Source: Longimicrobiales bacterium | Lineage (GTDB): Bacteria > Gemmatimonadota > Gemmatimonadetes > Longimicrobiales > RSA9 | Length of the DNA stretch: 64,000 bases | Assembly: GCA_035461765.1 (NCBI GenBank) | Contig: DATHUY010000083.1 | Span: forward strand, 62,001 to 126,000 | Direction of reading: 5' to 3' | Part shown: one piece after another, positions 53,278 to 60,980 of the stretch | How the letters are laid out: each line of letters starts with the position of its first letter | How positions within the stretch are numbered: position 1 is the stretch's first letter | Position numbers and translations under genes: made by a program | Notes under the pieces: model-generated | Database searches by the model: none | Told to the model about the DNA's origin: nothing | What the model saw: only the letters and a program-made list of their open reading frames with translations

Positions 53278-53696
53278 CGCTCACCATCGGACTCGAGAAT
53301 CGGCTTTACATCAATGATCGGCGTGCCGTCGACCGCCTCCAGATCGACCACCTGGAAACGGGTCGGACCCGCAGTGTCGACGATCCTCACACGATGGAGA
53401 CCCAGCGGATTCGGCCGGTCCTGCGATCGCGTGCTGAATACGCCGCGCAGTGGCGCGTTCTGATCGTCGCGCGGCCGCACCCGCAGCGTCCGGCGGTCGG
53501 CGAGGTGCAGCCACGTCAGCACGAGCACCTCGTCTCCGACCTTCAGATCGCCGAGGCCCTCCTGGTATTCCGGCCTGAACACCAGCCACGCCGGCGGTGA
53601 CCCTTCGGTGCCCTGCTTCGGGGCTTCCGCCGGATTGGTCAGTGGCGACTCGACATGGCCGATCGCCTCGATCGGAAACTCCGGACCTGGCTTCAT
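53274..53696 (-). CDS. trmO: tRNA (adenine(37)-N6)-methyltransferase TrmO (YaeB/TsaA family)
   Basis: A 140-residue TrmO-family protein. Features: IEAIGHVESPL at the N-terminus, WLVFRPEYQEGLGDLKVGD, and the conserved RGVFSTRSQDRPNPLGLHRV, ending with DGTPIIDVKPIL. The E. coli enzyme methylates threonylcarbamoyl-adenosine at position 37 of tRNA-Thr using SAM; the length here fits the single-domain version. It is co-translated with the following hypothetical gene through a 4-bp overlap. The 165-bp gap upstream (53697-53861) contains CCGGGTCCGGGTCCG-type short repeats and no gene. Confidence 0.9.
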   Translation of the reverse strand: MKPGPEFPIEAIGHVESPLTNPAEAPKQGTEGSPPAWLVFRPEYQEGLGDLKVGDEVLVLTWLHLADRRTLRVRPRDDQNAPLRGVFSTRSQDRPNPLGLHRVRIVDTAGPTRFQVVDLEAVDGTPIIDVKPILESDGER

Positions 53697-53861
53697 TCTA
53701 CGGAACCGCTCCTTTCAGCCATGGAAAAGGCCCACAAATGAGCACGATTGACGTGGACTTGGCCAGCTCCGGCCAGTTAATGGGAAATTATCATGGATGG
53801 TCGCGACATAAACTCCAAAGTGAAGCCGGGTCCGGGTCCGTCCGTCCGGGCCCGACCCGGT

Positions 53862-54344
53862 TCACCGTACCCGGCGATACACCTGCTCAACCGACCCGGC
53901 ACCCGTCGCATCGCCACCGGCCGGATTTCGAAACATGATCTCGTCGCCTTCGACCACCGCACCGAATTCCGCACTCGTCGGCCCGTCCAGTGATGGACCG
54001 GTCAGTCGCACGTGGAAGCTGTCTCCGTGCAACCGCCAGGTGCCCGGCACGCTGAAGCCTCGATCAGCGGGATCGTCGCCCGGACAGTACTCGGTCTGCC
54101 GCGTCTCATGCGTGGCAGTACCATCCGCGTGCACGTGGAGCAGCTGCGCGAACGTCGTGTCCACACACATGACTCCGGACACGCCGGTCTTCTCATATGT
54201 CATGATGAATGGCGGTGTGCTGCTGTCGACCCGCACGAGGGTGTAGCTGCCCGCGATGTCGCGCGCGGACATCGAGTCGGTGCCGCAACCGGCAGACAGG
54301 AGAGAGCCGACCAGCACGGCCAGTGCGCGGGCGCTGTTGTTCAT
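53862..54344 (-). CDS. Small lipoprotein of unknown function
   Basis: A 160-residue lipoprotein (ALAVLVGSLLSAGC, Cys20). The mature part begins DSMSARDIAGSYTLVRVDS and has a beta-strand pattern (GTWRLHGDSFHVRLTG, GAVVEGDEIMFRNP) like small lipocalin-type domains. I do not recognise the family. It follows the ceramidase-like gene on the same strand with a 12-bp gap, so the two are probably co-transcribed. GGAGACGCC precedes the ATG. Confidence 0.7.
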   Translation of the reverse strand: MNNSARALAVLVGSLLSAGCGTDSMSARDIAGSYTLVRVDSSTPPFIMTYEKTGVSGVMCVDTTFAQLLHVHADGTATHETRQTEYCPGDDPADRGFSVPGTWRLHGDSFHVRLTGPSLDGPTSAEFGAVVEGDEIMFRNPAGGDATGAGSVEQVYRRVR

Positions 54345-54356
54345 TGGCGTCTCCTT

Positions 54357-55166
54357 TCACGATCGGCGGCCGGTGATTGGAGCTGCGTCCGACAGGTAGT
54401 ACATGAATATGAAGAACAGCGAGGCCGCGCTCGCAACATGCCATGCCGCATGGCCCTGTAGTAAGCTCTCGGGGCGGCAGACCGTGTGCGTGATGTCGAG
54501 CGTCCAGATTCCGAACCCGAGAAGAAACATGGCGAGCGCGCCCCGGAAATAGCCGGGCCGGGAACGGATGTCGCCCCGTGAGCGTGCCGCGTGCTCGAGC
54601 ACGATCGCGGACAGGACCAGAACGCCGAAGACATAGCGGCGTGCTTCCGGAACTGCCACCAGCATCCACAGCAGCGCGCCGTTGCCGATCAAGTACAGCG
54701 CCGCGGCGGTGCGCTCACGGATGGTCCAGACGCGTGCGGCGTTATGGAGGACGAGGAACGATCCGATCAGGTACATGCCGAGCACATCGGTCGTCTGTGC
54801 GCGGAACGTCAGCGAAGCGTGATAGAACATCGACCCGATGCCGATGACGAGTGTTGCGCCGGCGAAGATCGCAGCGTAGACGGGCAGCGCGAGCAGCGGT
54901 CCCGCGCTGCCGTTGCGGGGCCGCTGGCGACGCCGGGTCGCGGCCGTGGCGAAGAGGGCCGCGGCTACGGGGAGAAACACCAGACTGGAGGCCGTGTTGG
55001 CGGGCTGCCGTATGGGCCCGGCGCGGACGGCTTCGCAGAAGCAGTGATCCGGCATGCATGTCGCCGGCTGCCACCGCTTCCAGTCCACCGGGGCAAAGGA
55101 CAGAGCCATGAAGGCCGCGGTCCCGAGAAGACCGGCCGCGAGCGCGCTCCACAGCGTCGATTTCAC
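54357..55166 (-). CDS. Ceramidase-like integral membrane protein (CREST-type)
   Basis: A 269-residue protein with about seven helices. It shows the metal-site pattern of the alkaline ceramidase/CREST superfamily: CFCEAVRAGPIRQPANTASS (Glu, Ser), GSMFYHASLTFRAQTTDVLG (His, Asp) and GHAAWHVASAASLFF (HxxxH) in the last helices. Relatives hydrolyse ceramides or related lipid amides. Some bacteria make sphingolipids, so such an activity is possible, but the substrate here is unknown. It is the first gene of a two-gene unit with the small lipoprotein. Confidence 0.82.
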   Translation of the reverse strand: MKSTLWSALAAGLLGTAAFMALSFAPVDWKRWQPATCMPDHCFCEAVRAGPIRQPANTASSLVFLPVAAALFATAATRRRQRPRNGSAGPLLALPVYAAIFAGATLVIGIGSMFYHASLTFRAQTTDVLGMYLIGSFLVLHNAARVWTIRERTAAALYLIGNGALLWMLVAVPEARRYVFGVLVLSAIVLEHAARSRGDIRSRPGYFRGALAMFLLGFGIWTLDITHTVCRPESLLQGHAAWHVASAASLFFIFMYYLSDAAPITGRRS

Positions 55167-55289
55167 AGTTCACCTCGTCCTGGTTGGAGGACGGCTCGAC
55201 GCAAGGTAAATTGCGGGATGACCGGGGCGCCATGCCGGCGCGTCCGAGCTGCTTCACTCGAGTCCCTGCCTCCGGCGGAACCAGACGGA

Positions 55290-56258
55290 ATGGCCACGCG
55301 ACGAATTCTGATCGTACACGACGACGATGTCGCTGCCGCAGCGTTGCAGGCGACACTGCGCCGCCTCGGCTACGAGGTTGCCGGGACCACCGCGTCGGGC
55401 GGCGCGGCGCTCACGCTGGCGGCCTCGACCGAGCCGGACATCGTCCTGATGCGCATGCTGCTGCGCGGCGAGCTGAACGGTGGAGTTGCGGCGACCGCAA
55501 TCCGCCAGCACCTCGACATCCCCATCGTCTTCATCGGCACCGATGCCGACAGTGCGAATGTGACCGACACCGGGCCAGAGGAGCCGTATGGCTACGTCGT
55601 GGCGGGATGCAGCGATCGGGAGCTCCACGCGCACCTCGAGCTGGCCCTGTGCCGCCACGACCGGGTCACCACGCTTCATCAGCTCGAGGGATTCTTTGAC
55701 ATATCGCAGGACTTGTTCTGCTTCCTCGACTTCAACGGCCACTTCAGACGTCTCAATCCCGCGTGGGAGACGACGCTCGGCTTCACCCGCGAGGAGTTGA
55801 TGTCGCGGCCGTTCATCGAGTTCGTGCACCCGGACGATCGCGAGCGCACCCTGAAGCAGAACGCAGCTGTGAGGGGCGGCGGCCGGGCCGTGCATTTCGA
55901 GAATCGCTATCTGTGCAGCGACGGTTCGTATCGCTGGCTCCTGTGGAATGCAGCGCCTCGCCTGATCGAGCGCGTCATCTACTCCGTCGCACGTGACATC
56001 ACGGCGCGCAAGGAGCTCGAGATCGAGCGTGCGCGGCTGGTTGGCGAGCTGGAAGCATCACTTGCGGAAGTGAAGACGCTCCGGGACATCCTGCCGATCT
56101 GCCTGTACTGCAGGAAGATCCGCGACGACCGCGACTACTGGCTGACCGTCGAGCACTACATCGCCGAACATACGACGACGCGCTTCAGCCACGGTATCTG
56201 CCCGAGCTGCATGGAGACGGAGGTCGAACCGCAGCTCACGGAGTTCGAGGGCGGCTAG
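55290..56258 (+). CDS. Pseudo-receiver - PAS domain - CxxC motif signalling protein
   Basis: A 322-residue protein. Residues 5-120 have a receiver fold (RRILIVHDDDVAAAALQATL), but the phospho-acceptor position reads Arg55 (VLMRMLL) and the conserved Lys is Ala105 (YGYVVAGCS), so phosphorylation is unlikely. A PAS domain follows (about 135-240: FFDISQDLFCFLDFNGHFRR, then SDGSYRWLLWNAAPR, VARDITARKELE), then a coiled coil and a C-terminal region with ILPICLYCRKIRDD and HGICPSCMETE, a double CxxC unit found at the end of many PAS/receiver proteins. No output domain is recognised. An upstream in-frame ATG (55218) is an alternative start. Confidence 0.85.
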   Translation: MATRRILIVHDDDVAAAALQATLRRLGYEVAGTTASGGAALTLAASTEPDIVLMRMLLRGELNGGVAATAIRQHLDIPIVFIGTDADSANVTDTGPEEPYGYVVAGCSDRELHAHLELALCRHDRVTTLHQLEGFFDISQDLFCFLDFNGHFRRLNPAWETTLGFTREELMSRPFIEFVHPDDRERTLKQNAAVRGGGRAVHFENRYLCSDGSYRWLLWNAAPRLIERVIYSVARDITARKELEIERARLVGELEASLAEVKTLRDILPICLYCRKIRDDRDYWLTVEHYIAEHTTTRFSHGICPSCMETEVEPQLTEFEGG

Positions 56259-56326
56259 CGGTATTCTGCCTGCATTGTGCGGACTCGTGCCGCGTCGCGC
56301 GTTGATACCATATGTTGCCTGCCTGC

Positions 56327-57520
56327 ATGAAGCCGATGAAGCACAGTAGAATTGCGCTGGCCGCGCTCGCTCTGTTCGGGGCATGCTCAGACCCCGTCGG
56401 CCCCGACACGATCGACCCGTGTCCGACTCCCTGCGAACCCGCGGTCGTGGATTTCGCGATCGAGGACGTGCGCGTGACGAGTGCGTCGATCGGTGTTCAC
56501 CCGGTAACCAACCTGCGTGCCGTTTCGCCGCACGAACTCCGTATCACGTACCGCATCATCAACCTGGGCGATTCCGCCGCTGCACCTTTCATCGCGGCCT
56601 ATGTGATGGACGGGAGTAGCACCGACACTCTCACGGTAATCGCGCCCGGGGACACGCTGGACGCCGAGCTCGTGATTGATACGGTGCGCTCGAGATTGTC
56701 GCCAGGCACTGACCTGACTCAGGTCAGCGTGCAGGTCTATTTCCCAAATGACACTGCGTTCGCGAACAATTTCGCGGTATCCGAGCAGGTACATATTGCG
56801 GTACCGGTGCTGCGTGTCGTCAGTGAGTCCGTTCCTGACGACATTCGCGTGAACGAACCATTCGCCGCATCAATGCGTGTTCGCAATCTGTCCAGGTTCG
56901 CGCCTTCGCCAGCCATGACGCTGACGGCATGTCTGTTCGAGGGCTCCATCGGTTGCTATGCGGGTCAGTTTACAACCTTTGTGTCTTTCGGCATCCCCGC
57001 ACTGACACCGGACAGCGACGTGCTGATCGCCGATCAGTTCGTGGTTCCCCCGACCGCAGCCTGGCAGGACGAAGATCTCCGATACACGGGATTTCTATGC
57101 ACCGGCGGATCGGACGATGCCCGACCGTACCTGTCGTACGTCGGCCTGGAGTGTCTTTTCTGGTCGAATTTCTTCGTCGTGCCGGATTACGAGGGTGCCT
57201 GCGCACCACCACTGCTGGCGCCGGGGATACCCGTCACACTGCCGTCGTACAACTGCGGAATACAACCCGTGGCGCCGGAGCCGGCCGAGAGGCTGGCGGC
57301 GGTACGGCCATTCCACCTGGTCTCGTTCGATGCACTGGCCGACACTACGTATTCGATCGATCGGTCGACCGAAGCCGTGCCGGTGCGCATCTATGACGCG
57401 AACGGCAGTGCACTGCACGACCTCGATCCTGGAGCGGCCATCCGTGTCGGGGCGGCGCAACGCATCTACGTCGCGACCTATACGCCCTCACCGTCCCTGA
57501 CTATTACGGTGCAGAAATGA
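56327..57520 (+). CDS. CARDB-like lipoprotein 1 (first of a tandem pair)
   Basis: A 397-residue extracytoplasmic lipoprotein (RIALAALALFGAC). It holds two CARDB-like adhesion-type beta domains (about 45-150, ELRITYRIINLGDSAAAPF; and 165-260, PFAASMRVRNLSRFAPSPAM) and a C-terminal beta domain (VSFDALADTTYSIDRST). Scattered cysteine pairs suggest disulfides. ATGs at 56312, 56327 and 56336 are all possible starts; none has a clear ribosome site. The stop overlaps the start of a paralogue by 4 bp (ATGA). The function is unknown; binding at the cell surface is inference. Confidence 0.75.
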   Translation: MKPMKHSRIALAALALFGACSDPVGPDTIDPCPTPCEPAVVDFAIEDVRVTSASIGVHPVTNLRAVSPHELRITYRIINLGDSAAAPFIAAYVMDGSSTDTLTVIAPGDTLDAELVIDTVRSRLSPGTDLTQVSVQVYFPNDTAFANNFAVSEQVHIAVPVLRVVSESVPDDIRVNEPFAASMRVRNLSRFAPSPAMTLTACLFEGSIGCYAGQFTTFVSFGIPALTPDSDVLIADQFVVPPTAAWQDEDLRYTGFLCTGGSDDARPYLSYVGLECLFWSNFFVVPDYEGACAPPLLAPGIPVTLPSYNCGIQPVAPEPAERLAAVRPFHLVSFDALADTTYSIDRSTEAVPVRIYDANGSALHDLDPGAAIRVGAAQRIYVATYTPSPSLTITVQK

Positions 57521-58761
57521 GGGGACGCGTGATCCGTCGCGGCATCGCGGCCATTCCGTTTCTGGCGCTGCCGTTTCTCGCGCTGATCGCGTGCTCCGAC
57601 CCGACGGGCCCGTGCGACAGGGCCGGTGCCTGTGAGGTGGAGGGATTCGACCTGGCTGTGACGGCTGCATACCTGGCGGAACAGGCCGGGACGGATGCCG
57701 CGACCGGTCACCCGGTGGCGCCTGCTGGCGACATCACTGTCGAGTACGTCGTTCGCAACCGCGGCACGCAGACGGCTCCAGCGCGCGCAGTCATGCTGTG
57801 GAACGATCATCTGGACGGTCCGGCCTCGGACTCGATTCCGTCCCTGGCTCCGGGGGACAGCGCCGTGCTTCGCACCACGCTGGCGATCACGAACGACTAC
57901 GTGGTTCATGGCGCCGCTGGTCCCGGAAGCGACCTGTTTCGTCTTCATGTGACGATCCATGATTCGCATGACGCTGAGGCAGCCAATGATACGGCGTCCT
58001 TCGAAGCGCATATTCCGCTGCCTGTTCTCGTGCCGTACATCGAGCCGGTCACGGCCGCCAAGATCCGCATCGGTGAGCCGTTCGAAGTTACGTACCGGCT
58101 GCGCAATCTCTCCACGCGCACTGCGGCAACGGATGTGTCGCTCCGCCTGTGCCTCTGGAGCGACCAGCCGTGTTATCCGACGGAGGGCAGCACGTTCGGC
58201 CACGTCGACGTAGCGGATCTCGCCCCGGGTGCAGAGTTCGAGCTCACCACGATGGTGGCCATACCAGCGACAGCAACGGTGCACGACGAGGATTATCTCC
58301 GCGTCCTGTCGGTGTGCCTCGTACCCGCGAGCTGGACGGACCCCTACCTGTCGTGGGATTCGACACCCGATTGTGCCGGAGAGTGGTCGTACATCCGCGT
58401 GCTGCCTGATTACCAGGGCGTGTGTAACGCGCCGGTGGTCGGGGTCGACGGGACCCATGTCTTCACCGACCACAACTGCGGCCACATGGCACTGACAGCG
58501 CAGCAGCGCGGGCCCATGTCCTGGAATGAATTGATCCGTGACCTGTTCAGCTTCCACGTAATCGGGATCGATGCCCTAGCCGGGCGGGAGTATCGTCTGG
58601 AGCGGAGTGATCCGAGCGGCGGCCTTCAGATCTTCGACTTCGACGGAGGCAACGCGCGGCTGGAGGCCTCGGCACCGGGCACGTTCACATTCCGCGAGGC
58701 CGGCCGCTTCTATCTCGTCATGTACACCGACTCACCGGCCCTGTCCGTGACTGTGCGCTGA
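57517..58761 (+). CDS. CARDB-like lipoprotein 2 (paralogue of the preceding gene)
   Basis: A 414-residue lipoprotein (AAIPFLALPFLALIAC, mature CSDPTGPCDRAG) with the same layout as the gene before it: a CARDB-like domain (DITVEYVVRNRGTQTAPARA), a second (PFEVTYRLRNLSTRTAATDV) and a C-terminal beta domain (VIGIDALAGREYRLERSD). Shared landmarks such as VLPDYQGVCNAP versus VVPDYEGACAPP show they are diverged duplicates. The two genes overlap by 4 bp and must be co-translated. The 167-bp gap downstream (58762-58928) contains GGGAGC-type simple repeats and no gene. Confidence 0.78.
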   Translation: MRGRVIRRGIAAIPFLALPFLALIACSDPTGPCDRAGACEVEGFDLAVTAAYLAEQAGTDAATGHPVAPAGDITVEYVVRNRGTQTAPARAVMLWNDHLDGPASDSIPSLAPGDSAVLRTTLAITNDYVVHGAAGPGSDLFRLHVTIHDSHDAEAANDTASFEAHIPLPVLVPYIEPVTAAKIRIGEPFEVTYRLRNLSTRTAATDVSLRLCLWSDQPCYPTEGSTFGHVDVADLAPGAEFELTTMVAIPATATVHDEDYLRVLSVCLVPASWTDPYLSWDSTPDCAGEWSYIRVLPDYQGVCNAPVVGVDGTHVFTDHNCGHMALTAQQRGPMSWNELIRDLFSFHVIGIDALAGREYRLERSDPSGGLQIFDFDGGNARLEASAPGTFTFREAGRFYLVMYTDSPALSVTVR

Positions 58762-58928
58762 GAATCAGCCGTATCCCCAGTCCCGCGCTCGCGAGGCAAG
58801 AGGGTGTATGGCCGGGGCGGCTAGCGTCCTCTTTCCGGGAGCGGGAGTGGGAGCGGGCGTGAGAGCGTGTTCGATTTCGTGTGCGGGAACGGCACAACTG
58901 CGAGTCGAGCGCGGTCAATTTCGAGCGC

Positions 58929-59375
58929 TCAATCGAGCGGCTCCAGGCTGTGGGCGGTGATCACCAGCTCGTCGTCCGCGACATTGCGATCATAGTCGAT
59001 TGAGATCGATGTCGGGTAGCCCAGCTGCCGATCGTAGGTCACTTCGAGTGTGTCGGCATCGCGTGCTATGGCGTCTTCGATCACGCCGAACAGCTCATCG
59101 ACACTCATCGCGTGGTAGATCTCGATGACGACCGGCTCGCCGGTCTGTTCGTTCACGACCGACGTGACCTGGCTACCCTGCACCGTCACGCGGACGGGGA
59201 TCAACCACTCCGGCAGGCACTCGCAGGTCGTCCTCTCCAGCACGAGCTCGTACGCGGCGGATCTGACGCTTTCCCACCGCGCCATGCCGACGCTCAGCTC
59301 GACCGCTTCATCCGGCGCGGTCGGTGAACATGCGGAAATGGCGGCGAGCAGGGCCACGATGAGCGCTCTGGTCAT
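58929..59375 (-). CDS. DUF6174-family lipoprotein
   Basis: A 148-residue lipoprotein (ALIVALLAAISAC, Cys16). DUF6174-like features are visible: RSAAYELVLERTTCECLP, PVRVTVQGSQVTSV, MSVDELFGVIEDAIAR and YDRQLGYPTSISIDYD. The function is unknown. The chosen ATG gives a proper lipobox; a longer frame runs through tandem repeats upstream and is rejected. It sits alone on the minus strand. Confidence 0.82.
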   Translation of the reverse strand: MTRALIVALLAAISACSPTAPDEAVELSVGMARWESVRSAAYELVLERTTCECLPEWLIPVRVTVQGSQVTSVVNEQTGEPVVIEIYHAMSVDELFGVIEDAIARDADTLEVTYDRQLGYPTSISIDYDRNVADDELVITAHSLEPLD

Positions 59376-59434
59376 GTCTCGACTGCGGCGATTCAGGAGC
59401 GGATCCATATACCGGAGGAACGTACGACGACCTC

Positions 59435-59512
59435 GCATGCTGACAGGTACCTGGGCCCGCTCGCGCCCGCGCCTGGCATGTTGACAGGGTATCTGGGCCC
59501 GCTCGCGCCGCG
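59435..59512. repeat. Tandem duplication, 41-bp period (two 37-bp copies)
   Basis: Copies at 59435-59471 and 59476-59512 align over 38 columns with two substitutions and two single-base gaps. Both contain CTGGGCCCGCTCGCGCC. They lie in the gene-free stretch 59376-59530, upstream of the DUF6174 gene. Copy 2 contains TTGACAGG and copy 1 CTGACAGG. Confidence 0.75.
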
Positions 59513-59530
59513 CCACCCTGCGCTCAGGTG

Positions 59531-60205
59531 TCAATCGTATTCCGCGGATCCCAGCACCCACATGAACGATTGTAGGTCGATCATGTCGCGCGGGCCGAGG
59601 TCATGCAGATCGTGGCGCAGCAGCGCCGCGAATTCCAGCAGGCTCGCATACGTCTCCCACGACGGACGCGACCGGTAGATGAAGTCGAAGCCGTATTGCC
59701 GCGCGGCCTCGCGGGTGACGGTCGGCTTCAGGAAGATGTGGCGATCCGGCCGGGCAATGAAGCCGAAAACGGTGACGAGCGGCCAGGTGAGGACCCGCGT
59801 CTGAATGCGCGGGAGGCTGGCGACGACCTCGACCCATTCGTTGAAGCGCTGCTCGGCGCTGCCGCGGCCGTGCAGGAACCGGTAGAGGCCGGCCGCGAAA
59901 AGACGCGCGCCATCTTCCGATCGGACGGCATCGCGCAGCGCCATCTTCTCGAATGAGAAGATCATGCTGTGCCGCGACTGCTGCTCGACACGGATCGCGC
60001 GAGCTGCGATCTCCACGTAGTCGCCCGCATCGAGCAGACGCCTGTACTCCGATGGCTTCAGCGCCGCCTTCCAGCGCCGATGCGTCTCCCACTTGTAGTC
60101 CCGCTCCCACTCCAGATACGTCTCATCGCGGAATCCGCCCGGAAAGAAGCGCAGGAACTTGCGCCGACAGCGCGCTCGCCGGACCGGAAGGGATATGGCC
60201 ATCAT
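59531..60205 (-). CDS. Conserved hypothetical protein (FRDETYLEWERDYKW family)
   Basis: A 224-residue soluble protein. Segment FLRFFPGGFRDETYLEWERD followed by YKWETHRRW looks like a conserved family signature, and VLTWPLVTVFGFIARPDRHI and SFMWVLGSAEYD recur in such hypothetical proteins. No function is known to me. Its first codons fall inside a 35-bp tandem duplication (60181-60250), so the exact start is uncertain; the family core begins about 15 residues in. It is likely a single-gene unit. Confidence 0.75.
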   Translation of the reverse strand: MMAISLPVRRARCRRKFLRFFPGGFRDETYLEWERDYKWETHRRWKAALKPSEYRRLLDAGDYVEIAARAIRVEQQSRHSMIFSFEKMALRDAVRSEDGARLFAAGLYRFLHGRGSAEQRFNEWVEVVASLPRIQTRVLTWPLVTVFGFIARPDRHIFLKPTVTREAARQYGFDFIYRSRPSWETYASLLEFAALLRHDLHDLGPRDMIDLQSFMWVLGSAEYD

Positions 60206-60250
60206 GCCGAATGTCGGACCGGAAGGGATATGGCTATCATGCCGAATGTC
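60181..60250. repeat. 35-bp tandem duplication over the start of the hypothetical gene
   Basis: Copies 60181-60215 and 60216-60250 differ at one of 35 positions. Copy 1 contains the predicted start codon (60203-60205) and first codons of the minus-strand gene; copy 2 places a second ATG upstream in another frame. The duplication is recent by its near identity. Confidence 0.85.
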
Positions 60251-60302
60251 CCTCTGACGGTCTGCATGGCTGACTCTCCCTCCCGGTTCGGGTACCGGGC
60301 GG

Positions 60303-60827
60303 TCAGTGCATGGAGCGCGCCGCCGACACCGTCGTCTGCATCAGTGCCGCCGGGGCCGGAACCGCGTCGAACGTGATCGACCCGGTGACCTCGGTCTCTC
60401 CGAGCAGCTCTGAGGCGACGAACTCGATCGTCCCCCGGATCCTGCCGCTGCTCGAGCTGGTGATCGTGATCTGGCCCTCTGTGGCATAGAACATTCCCAG
60501 CAGCTCGTCGCCATCGGAGACCACGTGCAGCAGGTCCCAGCTGCCTTCCTCGATCGCATGTGTGCCCACGTCCGGACGGGTGGCGCCCTCACGCCCGGCG
60601 ATCACGAGATGGCGCGACGATTCATCACCGAACAGCAGCATGAAGACCGGATCGCCATCGTCGTTCAAGTCCGAGCCGAACCACGCCGGGCCTTCCGCTG
60701 TCTCCGTGTATGCCCCTGTCACTTCCAGGTCGTAGCTGCCCTGCGCGCCGGGACCGGTGGAGTCACTGTCACACGCCGCCGCCGCCGCAGTGAAGGCGAG
60801 CAGCCCTATCGACATCATGCGCTTCAT
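60303..60827 (-). CDS. Small lipoprotein of unknown function
   Basis: A 174-residue lipoprotein (MMSIGLLAFTAAAAAC, mature CDSDSTGPGAQGSY). The remainder looks like a small beta-barrel or lipocalin-like domain (GSYDLEVTGAYTET, VFMLLFGDESSRHLVIAG, GSWDLLHVVSDGDELLG). I do not recognise a family. It lies 98 bp upstream of the hypothetical gene, with the 35-bp duplication in between. The gap to the next gene upstream (60828-60980) holds no gene. Confidence 0.72.
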   Translation of the reverse strand: MKRMMSIGLLAFTAAAAACDSDSTGPGAQGSYDLEVTGAYTETAEGPAWFGSDLNDDGDPVFMLLFGDESSRHLVIAGREGATRPDVGTHAIEEGSWDLLHVVSDGDELLGMFYATEGQITITSSSSGRIRGTIEFVASELLGETEVTGSITFDAVPAPAALMQTTVSAARSMH

Positions 60828-60980
60828 CGTTTTCTCTCTGCCGTTGTATTTGGAAACTTTGTTGTTCGCGGGACGAAGCTACGGGCGGGCGATTATCTGG
60901 TGCTTAAACGGCGGTTGCGACACGGTGTCGGGTCCCGAGTCGGCGAGTGACCGTCAACGAATGCTGCGCTGTTCAGCGGG

